A stretch of DNA of 64,000 nt. It comes from Flavivirga abyssicola (GTDB lineage: Bacteria > Bacteroidota > Bacteroidia > Flavobacteriales > Flavobacteriaceae). The notes under the pieces were generated by a model. That model worked only from the letters and a program-made list of their open reading frames with translations. It was not told where the DNA came from and did no database searches. Shown one piece after another: positions 1 through 5,585 of the stretch; the stretch's first letter is position 1; every line of letters begins with the position of its first letter. Made by a program: the position numbers and the translations under genes. Location: contig NZ_CP141266.1 of NCBI RefSeq assembly GCF_030540775.2, positions 3,583,001-3,647,000 of the forward strand, given 5' to 3'.

Positions 1-712
1 GTGTTTTTTTGTCGACATTATAGATGCCTGAGTGGTCTAACCTGTCTATTCTAACTTTGCCATGAGCGTGTATTATGTAATTATCTTTCATAATAATACC
101 TACATGTGTAATAGCTCCTTCACTATTATCGAAAAAAGCTAAATCACCAGGCTCACTTTCTTCAATAAAGCTTAAGGCTTCTCCTTGGGTTGCCTGCTGT
201 GATGCATCACGTAGTAGTTTATAACCGTTTAATTTATAAACCATTTGAGTAAAGCCAGAACAATCTATACCAAAAGGTGTTTTTCCACCCCAAAGGTAGG
301 GGGTATTTAAATATAAAAATGCTGTTTGAATGATGTCACTTTTTACTTTTTTACCCTCTATATAATTACCTTCATGTTTATGGTTTAAATTGGATAACCC
401 ATTTAAGGAAGCTCCCAATACAATGGGATATAACTGACTGTTGCTATCTTCAATAAACTCGACTAAATCAGCAGAAAGCCTAGGAGTTTCTTTGTTTAAA
501 TCTTTATATGCTTCTTCTGTAATTTCAAGATGTTGTTTGTTATCAATCCAACCTTCATAAGAGTCAAATGCTAAGCGAATTTTACTCCAGTTTTTGCGTT
601 GTTCCAAGATTTTAAAAATTTCACCATAAATAACTTGAGATACAAGTTCACTGGTGTCTGCGGGTTCTTCTCTAAGGGGGACAATGCTTAAATTACAAAT
701 TCCGTATTGCAT
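1..712 (-). CDS. SH3 / NlpC-P60 (C40) cysteine peptidase, 3' end outside window
   Basis: The reading frame opens at an ATG at 710-712 and runs off the left edge still open, so the C-terminus is missing. The first ~75 residues resemble a bacterial SH3 domain. The second half has the NlpC/P60 signature: a Cys in the motif GIDCSGF (about residue 151) and a His in THVGI (about residue 203), followed by a His-containing stretch IIHAHG. Enzymes of this family cleave peptide bonds in peptidoglycan stem peptides, usually the D-Glu/diamino-acid bond. No clear signal peptide is visible at the start, as in many flavobacterial cytosolic C40 proteins thought to recycle muropeptides. Family assignment is firm; the exact bond is inferred. 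Confidence 0.88.
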   Translation of the reverse strand, partial: MQYGICNLSIVPLREEPADTSELVSQVIYGEIFKILEQRKNWSKIRLAFDSYEGWIDNKQHLEITEEAYKDLNKETPRLSADLVEFIEDSNSQLYPIVLGASLNGLSNLNHKHEGNYIEGKKVKSDIIQTAFLYLNTPYLWGGKTPFGIDCSGFTQMVYKLNGYKLLRDASQQATQGEALSFIEESEPGDLAFFDNSEGAITHVGIIMKDNYIIHAHGKVRIDRLDHSGIYNVDKKT

Positions 713-835
713 AAAATTATTATCTATTGGCTATTACTATTAATTATTTATGCAATTATTGAAGGGGATAATAAGGTTGCTGAATAGAAATTTTAAAAAG
801 TATTTCATAGTAAATAATAACAATATTTAATATTA

Positions 836-2011
836 TTAACGCTCAATAACTATAGCAGATGCCCCGCCACCTCCGTTGCAAATAGCTGCTGCTCCAATTT
901 TGGCATTGTTTTGTTCTAAGACATTTAATAAAGTGATTATAATTCTAACACCAGAACAACCTAAAGGATGCCCTAAGGAAACAGCTCCTCCATTTACGTT
1001 TACATTATGATCATTTAATCCTAATATTTTCATGTTAGCTAAACCGACTACGGAGAAAGCTTCATTAAACTCAAAATAGTCTATGTCGTTAATTTTAATT
1101 CCTGCTTTGTTTATAGCTTTTGGTAATGCTTTTGCAGGAGCGGTTGTAAACCATTCAGGCTCTTGAGCAGCATCAGCATAACTTTTTATGGTTGCCAAAG
1201 GAGTTAGTCCTAATTCATTTGCTTTTTCTTTACTCATTAAAACCATAGCGCCAGCACCATCATTTATAGTTGAAGCATTGGCAGCTGTTACGGTGCCATC
1301 TTTTGTGAATGCTGGACGTAATTGTGGGATCTTCTCCATTTTTACATTAGTAAACTCTTCATCTTTACTAACTATAATAGGTTCTCCGCGACGCTGAGGC
1401 ACTTCAACAGGAACAACTTCATTATCAAATTTTCCACTATTCCATGCTGCGGCAGAACGATTGTAAGACTGTATTGCAAAAGCATCTTGCGCTTCTCTTG
1501 AGAATTTATATTCTGTAGCACAGGCATCTGCACAAACACCCATAGCGTTTTTATCGTAAGCATCTACTAAACCATCGCTTTGCATCCCATCAATTAAAGA
1601 AGAAGGTCCAAATTTAGTGCCAGTACGGGCATGTAGGTAATGTGGGATTAAACTCATGTTTTCCATGCCTCCGGCAACTACAATTTCTGCGTCACCAAGA
1701 GCAATAGCTTGAGCAGCTTGCATAACTGCTTTCATTCCAGATGCACATACTTTATTTATAGTTGTACATGGAACCGTATTTGGTATGCCTGCATAAATAG
1801 CAGCTTGTCTCGCAGGAGCTTGACCTGTACCAGCTTGTACTACATTGCCCATTAAAACTTCTTCAACTAATTCTGGACTTAAATTTATTTTATTTAAGGC
1901 TCCTTTAATAGCGATAGCGCCTAATTCTGGGGCTGGAATAGTGGACAGAGCACCTAAAAAACTCCCAATTGGAGTTCTTGCAGCTGATACAATAACTACT
2001 TCTTTATTCAT
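836..2011 (-). CDS. acetyl-CoA C-acetyltransferase (thiolase)
   Basis: This is a full-length thiolase of 391 residues, the usual size of biosynthetic or degradative acetoacetyl-CoA thiolases. The nucleophilic Cys lies in NKVCASGMK (Cys89), the active-site His in GHPLGCSG, and the C-terminal catalytic Cys in the CNGGGGAS motif. The enzyme condenses two acetyl-CoA to acetoacetyl-CoA or runs the reverse reaction. It is cytoplasmic, with no signal peptide. The gene lies alone between the NlpC/P60 gene on the same strand and the divergent HD-domain gene, so context does not settle whether it serves fatty-acid breakdown, branched-chain amino-acid breakdown or synthesis. The ATG at 2011 fits the family N-terminus. 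Confidence 0.93.
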   Translation of the reverse strand: MNKEVVIVSAARTPIGSFLGALSTIPAPELGAIAIKGALNKINLSPELVEEVLMGNVVQAGTGQAPARQAAIYAGIPNTVPCTTINKVCASGMKAVMQAAQAIALGDAEIVVAGGMENMSLIPHYLHARTGTKFGPSSLIDGMQSDGLVDAYDKNAMGVCADACATEYKFSREAQDAFAIQSYNRSAAAWNSGKFDNEVVPVEVPQRRGEPIIVSKDEEFTNVKMEKIPQLRPAFTKDGTVTAANASTINDGAGAMVLMSKEKANELGLTPLATIKSYADAAQEPEWFTTAPAKALPKAINKAGIKINDIDYFEFNEAFSVVGLANMKILGLNDHNVNVNGGAVSLGHPLGCSGVRIIITLLNVLEQNNAKIGAAAICNGGGGASAIVIER

Positions 2012-2136
2012 TAATTTGATGTTTAGTTTATACTTGCGAAAATAACGATTTTTTAGTAGAAATATGAATGATTCATTTATTATAAAAATGGTGAAAGCTT
2101 ATAATTTTATTACATTTGAAACCATTACGCTTTTTG

Positions 2137-4185
2137 ATGAAAGATTTTATAAATAAATTATATAAAAATCACTCCTTAATTTACAAGGGGTTATTATTTA
2201 TAGCGACTACTTTTTTTATTGTTTATTTATTTCCTAAAGGAGGGAAGTTTAAATATAATTTTGAAAAAGGGAAACCTTGGCAATCGGAAAACTTATATGC
2301 CCCTTTTGATTTTGCTATTATAAAAAATGATGTAGAAATTGCTTCTGAAAAAGATGAGTTGGTGAAAAAATCCATCTTATATTTTAATTTAGATAATACC
2401 ATTGAGGCCAAAGTAAAAGCTTCATATAAAAATCAGTTTGATAACTTATTTTCTGATTCTATTTCCAGAGGTACATATAGAAAATTATACAAAGCAGGAG
2501 AAGTTATTATTTCAAACTTGTACTTATTCGGAATTTTAAGTGAAAATTATAATTTTCCAAATGAAAAGGCTATCGTCGTACTTGATGGAAGAGTTAAAAA
2601 ACAAGATGGATTCTTTTCCAATTTAATTAAACAAGATGCTGTTTCAAAAGTAATAGATGATATATTAAATAAGCATGAATTAATTCATTATAAAACAGAA
2701 TTTACGTCTTTGTTTTTTGATTTAATAGAACCTAATTTAACATTCAATAAGTCGTTTACAGATAAAGTATTACAAGAGGAAATTGGAAAAATAGCTTATG
2801 CCAGAGGAAGTATTGAAAAAGAAACCTTAATAGTTTCAAAAGGAGAGGTTATTGATGGGGAAAAATATCAGGTTTTAAAATCATTACAATCTGAGTATGA
2901 ATCGCAGGTCTGGAATGAATCTAATTATATATGGGTGCTGTTTGCTTACACATTATTAGTAGCTTTAGCTTTATTGATGTTGCTTTTATTCTTACGAAAA
3001 TATAGAATGCGCGTATTTGAAAATAATACAAAAGTTACTTTTATTTTCTTTAATGTTTCTTTGGTAATATTCATAACGACTTTGGTAGTAAATTATGATT
3101 CAAAATATATTTATGTTGTCCCTATTTGTATTTTACCTTTAGTATTTAAAGCTTTTTTTGATGCTAGATTAGGGTTGTTTGCACATGTGCTTACTGTATT
3201 ATTAATAGGGTTTATTGTGCCTAATAGTTATGAATACATGTTTCTTCAAATTATAGCAGGAATTGTAACAATACTAACTGTTTCTGAGTTATATAAAAGA
3301 GCAAATTTGTTTATTTCGGTAGGACAAATAACACTTATTTACATTATAGCTTATTTTGCGTTTTTTGTAATTCATGAAGGAAGTGTGAAAACTATAAAGT
3401 GGGAGACGTTTATGTGGTTTATCTTGAGTGGGTTAGCTACCTTGTTTGTACAGCCTTTGATATATGCTTATGAAAAACTGTTTGGTTTGGTTTCAGATGT
3501 ATCTCTTTTGGAGTTGTCTGATACTAATTCTAAGTTACTAAAAGAGTTATCTAATCAGGCACCAGGAACATTTCATCATTCTCTAAATGTTGCAAACCTA
3601 GCTGAAGCATCCGCAAATGAAATTGGTGCAAATGCTATGCTGGTAAGGGTAGGCGCTTTGTATCATGATATAGGTAAAATGGAAAATCCAACGTATTTTA
3701 CCGAAAATCAATCCACAGGAATTAATCCACATGATGAATTATCATCAAGAGAGAGCGCTCGAATAATTACAGATCATGTTATAAATGGTATTGAGATAGC
3801 TAGAAAAAATAATTTACCAGATAGAGTTATAGATTTTATTCGTACACATCATGGTACCAGTGTTGTTTATTACTTTTACATGCAAGAGAAAAAGGATTTT
3901 GAAGAGGTTGACAAATTGGATTTTAGTTATCCTGGGCCAAAACCATTTAGTAAGGAAACTGCTATATTAATGATGTGTGATAGTATAGAGGCAGCTTCTA
4001 AGAGTTTAAAAGAGCCTACGTCAACAAAGATTGATGCTTTTGTTGAGAGCATAATAAATAAGCAAATTGAAGAAGGTCAATTTTTAAACGCAAATATTAC
4101 GTTTAAGGAGATTGAATCTATTAAAAAAGTGCTAAAACACAAGCTTGCAAATATTTACCATTTGCGCATAGAATATCCCGAATAA
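2137..4185 (+). CDS. 7TM-HD family membrane phosphodiesterase (PgpH-type)
   Basis: This large membrane protein has an N-terminal transmembrane segment, an extracytoplasmic region of about 240 residues, a cluster of about seven hydrophobic helices in the middle, and a C-terminal cytoplasmic HD domain. The HD domain shows FHHSLNVANLA, the metal-binding HDIGK motif and RTHHG. This architecture is the 7TM-7TMR/HD family, whose characterised members (PgpH) hydrolyse cyclic di-AMP; that activity is inferred here. An in-frame TTG lies at 2116, but the ATG at 2137 gives a more natural N-terminus of charged residues followed by a membrane helix, so it was chosen. The gene is divergent from the thiolase and followed by tRNA-Ser. 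Confidence 0.88.
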   Translation: MKDFINKLYKNHSLIYKGLLFIATTFFIVYLFPKGGKFKYNFEKGKPWQSENLYAPFDFAIIKNDVEIASEKDELVKKSILYFNLDNTIEAKVKASYKNQFDNLFSDSISRGTYRKLYKAGEVIISNLYLFGILSENYNFPNEKAIVVLDGRVKKQDGFFSNLIKQDAVSKVIDDILNKHELIHYKTEFTSLFFDLIEPNLTFNKSFTDKVLQEEIGKIAYARGSIEKETLIVSKGEVIDGEKYQVLKSLQSEYESQVWNESNYIWVLFAYTLLVALALLMLLLFLRKYRMRVFENNTKVTFIFFNVSLVIFITTLVVNYDSKYIYVVPICILPLVFKAFFDARLGLFAHVLTVLLIGFIVPNSYEYMFLQIIAGIVTILTVSELYKRANLFISVGQITLIYIIAYFAFFVIHEGSVKTIKWETFMWFILSGLATLFVQPLIYAYEKLFGLVSDVSLLELSDTNSKLLKELSNQAPGTFHHSLNVANLAEASANEIGANAMLVRVGALYHDIGKMENPTYFTENQSTGINPHDELSSRESARIITDHVINGIEIARKNNLPDRVIDFIRTHHGTSVVYYFYMQEKKDFEEVDKLDFSYPGPKPFSKETAILMMCDSIEAASKSLKEPTSTKIDAFVESIINKQIEEGQFLNANITFKEIESIKKVLKHKLANIYHLRIEYPE

Positions 4186-4211
4186 AAATTATAAAAAAGT
4201 AAATAAAATAG

Positions 4212-4242
4212 TTGCGTTATATCTAAGTATCTAGTACATTTG
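4212..4242 (+). promoter_or_regulatory. predicted promoter of tRNA-Ser
   Basis: A TTG at 4212-4214 is followed after about 20 bases by TACATTTG at 4235-4242, a full match to the Bacteroidota -7 box TAnnTTTG. It ends about 38 bases upstream of tRNA-Ser and lies in the gap after the HD-domain gene. Confidence 0.55.
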
Positions 4243-4280
4243 CAACCGCAATTTTATTGCAATGTTCTTAATATTAGAAT

Positions 4281-4369
4281 GGAGAGGTGCCTGAGTGGCC
4301 GAAAGGAGCGGTTTGCTAAATCGTCGTACCTAGAAATAGGTACCCTGGGTTCGAATCCCAGTCTCTCCG
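4281..4369 (+). tRNA. tRNA-Ser(GCU)
   Basis: The sequence folds as a class II tRNA. The acceptor stem pairs GGAGAGG with TCTCTCC and the discriminator is G at 4369. The anticodon loop is TTGCTAA, giving anticodon GCT (reads AGC/AGU). A long variable arm is closed by ACCTA-GAAA-TAGGT, and the T-arm is CTGGG-TTCGAAT-CCCAG. The CCA end is not encoded. Confidence 0.95.
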
Positions 4370-4386
4370 CAAATAGATAACCAATT

Positions 4387-4503
4387 CGGGGTGTATCACG
4401 CTAAGGCGTGACAGGTCTATCCCGGTCGAAGATGACGCCGAAGGAGTTATTATCGCGCCGCGTTTGGGACGCGGAGGTCGTCATGCTTGAGGCGTGACCA
4501 CCC
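4387..4503 (+). pseudogene. degenerate tRNA-Pro-like unit 1 with insert
   Basis: The unit starts with the tRNA-Pro 5' end (CGGGGTGTA), preceded at 4376-4386 by the last codons of a missing GIY-YIG gene. About 55 bases are then inserted in the D-arm region, including the hairpin TCACGC-TAAG-GCGTGA. The tRNA resumes with TCGCG and an intact anticodon arm CCGCG-TTTGGGA-CGCGG. The T-arm is replaced by a stem TCATGC/GCGTGA, followed by CACCC, which could still pair with the acceptor GGGTG. It lacks GTTCGAAT and cannot be a normal tRNA. See the intact copy at 5077. Confidence 0.75.
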
Positions 4504-4513
4504 AATAAAAAAC

Positions 4514-4762
4514 ATGGAGTATATAGTATACATATTATATAGTCAAAAACGTTCACGATATTATGTGGGTCAAACAAATAATATCAATAAAAGATTAGAA
4601 AGACATAACAATGGTTTAGTTCCTTCAACAAAAGGCGGATCACCATGGCAATTGATAAAAACTTTAGAAGTTGCTAATAGACCGGAAGCATTAAGGTTGG
4701 AAAACAAAATAAAGAAAAGAGGAGCTAAACGATTTTTAAAAGATAACCAATTCGGGGTGTAG
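4514..4762 (+). CDS. GIY-YIG nuclease domain protein, copy 1
   Basis: The protein has 82 residues and consists of a single GIY-YIG domain. It shows the paired motifs YIVYIL and YYVGQT near the N-terminus, the conserved Arg in KRLERHNNG, and the catalytic-type Glu in ALRLENKIK. Members are related to the UvrC N-terminal and homing-endonuclease nuclease domain; the cellular role of these stand-alone flavobacterial versions is not established. The ATG at 4514 was chosen because it aligns with the start of copy 2; nine upstream in-frame codons are tRNA-like sequence. The stop codon TAG at 4760-4762 lies inside the 5' end of the following tRNA-Pro-like unit. It differs from copy 2 at two residues only (NIN/NIK and RPE/RSE). 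Confidence 0.85.
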   Translation: MEYIVYILYSQKRSRYYVGQTNNINKRLERHNNGLVPSTKGGSPWQLIKTLEVANRPEALRLENKIKKRGAKRFLKDNQFGV

Positions 4763-4826
4763 CGTAGCCCGGTTATCGCGCCGCGTTTGGGACGCGGAGG
4801 TCGTCACGCTTGAGGCGTGACCACCC
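4753..4826 (+). pseudogene. tRNA-Pro-like unit 2 with replaced T-arm
   Basis: Bases 4753-4802 match the intact tRNA-Pro through the acceptor 5' strand, D-arm, anticodon arm (TGG) and variable region. The T-arm is then replaced by GTCACGC-TTGAG-GCGTGAC, a 7-bp stem, followed by CACCC, which can still pair with GGGTG of the acceptor. The GTTCGAAT loop and the terminal CG-A are lost, so it should not function as a tRNA, although a tRNA-like fold is retained. Confidence 0.8.
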
Positions 4827-4837
4827 AATAAAAAAAC

Positions 4838-5086
4838 ATGGAGTATATAGTATACATATTATATAGCCAAAAACGTTCACGATATTATGTGGGTCAAACA
4901 AATAATATCAAGAAAAGATTAGAAAGACACAACAATGGTTTAGTTCCTTCAACAAAAGGCGGATCACCGTGGCAATTGATAAAAACTTTAGAAGTTGCTA
5001 ATAGGTCGGAAGCATTAAGATTGGAAAACAAGATAAAGAAAAGAGGAGCTAAACGATTTTTAAAAGATAACCAATTCGGGGTGTAG
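4838..5086 (+). CDS. GIY-YIG nuclease domain protein, copy 2
   Basis: This is the second 82-residue GIY-YIG copy, 80 of 82 residues identical to copy 1 and starting 324 bases downstream of it. All family motifs are present (YIVYIL, YVGQT, R in KRLERH, E in RLENK). Its last codons and TAG stop (5084-5086) overlap the first ten bases of the functional tRNA-Pro, so the gene and tRNA are physically interlocked and on one strand. Both copies have open frames and conservative differences, which suggests recent duplication with coding function kept. Whether the product acts on the tRNA gene, on the repeat, or has a repair role is unknown. Confidence 0.85.
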   Translation: MEYIVYILYSQKRSRYYVGQTNNIKKRLERHNNGLVPSTKGGSPWQLIKTLEVANRSEALRLENKIKKRGAKRFLKDNQFGV

Positions 5087-5151
5087 CGTAGCCCGGTTAT
5101 CGCGCCGCGTTTGGGACGCGGAGGTCGCAGGTTCGAATCCTGCCACCCCGA
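5077..5151 (+). tRNA. tRNA-Pro(UGG)
   Basis: This is a complete cloverleaf: acceptor CGGGGTG/CACCCCG, discriminator A5151, D-arm closed by GCG/CGC, anticodon arm CCGCG-TTTGGGA-CGCGG (anticodon TGG) and T-arm GCAGG-TTCGAAT-CCTGC. Its first ten bases are also the end of the GIY-YIG gene. It is the only intact one of three tRNA-Pro-like units here. Its final 12 bases plus C5152 recur at 16256-16268. Confidence 0.95.
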
Positions 5152-5152
5152 C
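5140..5152 (+). repeat. att-like direct repeat, left copy (tRNA-Pro 3' end)
   Basis: The 13-mer CTGCCACCCCGAC at the 3' end of tRNA-Pro is repeated exactly at 16256-16268. Identity to a tRNA 3' end is the usual form of attachment sites of integrating elements, so this may be the left boundary of an ~11-kb island. Confidence 0.55.
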
Positions 5153-5174
5153 GAACCTAGAAATAGGTCACAAC

Positions 5175-5210
5175 AAAACACTGTTAATCATTTGATTTTC
5201 AGTGTTTTTT
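5175..5210 (+). terminator. predicted Rho-independent terminator after tRNA-Pro
   Basis: Stem AAAACACTG (5175-5183) pairs with CAGTGTTTT (5200-5208) and is followed by a T run. It ends the GIY-YIG/tRNA-Pro transcript. Confidence 0.7.
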
Positions 5211-5585
5211 GTTTTTATGCATTTTTTTTGATGCCAAACAAAACCATTTAAAACCAATAAAAAGGTGTGCAATTAGGTGTGCACTTTGTTGCTAAAATTG
5301 TTGTAATTTTAAAAAGCTTTTAAGAACAATTTGACTTTTGTCTTTACAAAACTGGTGTGTTTTTATTTCCTCCTTAGTTTTGTAAACACACTTTATTTAG
5401 GGATTATTTATATGTTAGTGATTTTCTGTAATTGTTGACTTTTATCAGGGAAATACTTTCATAATTCTAAGATATTTGTTGTTTATAGTTAAGTTAAACA
5501 ATTTTAAAATGTTTGTCTGTGGAAATGTAGTAATTTCATCGAAGGAAAACTATAGATAGACTAAAGTAAGTGTTTATTGATTAGT
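5211..5585. other. gene-free gap with direct and inverted repeats
   Basis: No gene is visible. Two direct repeats AGGTGTGCA lie at 5263-5271 and 5275-5283, spaced by 12 bases. A perfect 11-bp inverted repeat TTTACAAAACT / AGTTTTGTAAA lies at 5343-5353 and 5376-5386, with no T run. Repeats of this kind next to a tRNA attachment site resemble integrase arm-type sites or regulatory sites of a lost element; this is inference. Confidence 0.4.

Larger units (their letters stand above)
4450..5096 (+). repeat. tandem ~324-bp repeat: tRNA-Pro 3/4 + hairpin + GIY-YIG gene
   Basis: Two near-identical units, 4450-4772 and 4773-5096, each hold in order: the tRNA-Pro anticodon half, a replacement hairpin (TCAYGC/GCGTGA), a short A-rich linker, the GIY-YIG gene, and the 5' end of the next tRNA-Pro. 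The units differ by a few base changes and one A in the linker. A third partial unit at 5097-5151 is the genuine 3' part of tRNA-Pro. Remnants before 4450 show that at least one more unit existed. Confidence 0.85.

Noticed and set aside
2116-2136. TTG start for the 7TM-HD gene
   Set aside because: The ATG at 2137 gives a normal cytoplasmic N-terminus before the first helix; the TTG adds only seven residues.
4514-5086. Insertion-sequence interpretation of the nuclease repeats
   Set aside because: No transposase, terminal inverted repeats or target duplications are visible; the unit boundaries fall within tRNA sequence instead.
4450-5151. CRISPR-like array
   Set aside because: Repeats are ~324 bp, contain a gene and tRNA sequence, and have no short spacers; no cas genes nearby.
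4894-5181. 95-codon frame on the minus strand over the tRNA-Pro and GIY-YIG copy 2
   Set aside because: Its N-terminal part is the antisense translation of tRNA-Pro (SGWQDSNLRPP), a well-known spurious product; the rest is antisense to the nuclease gene.
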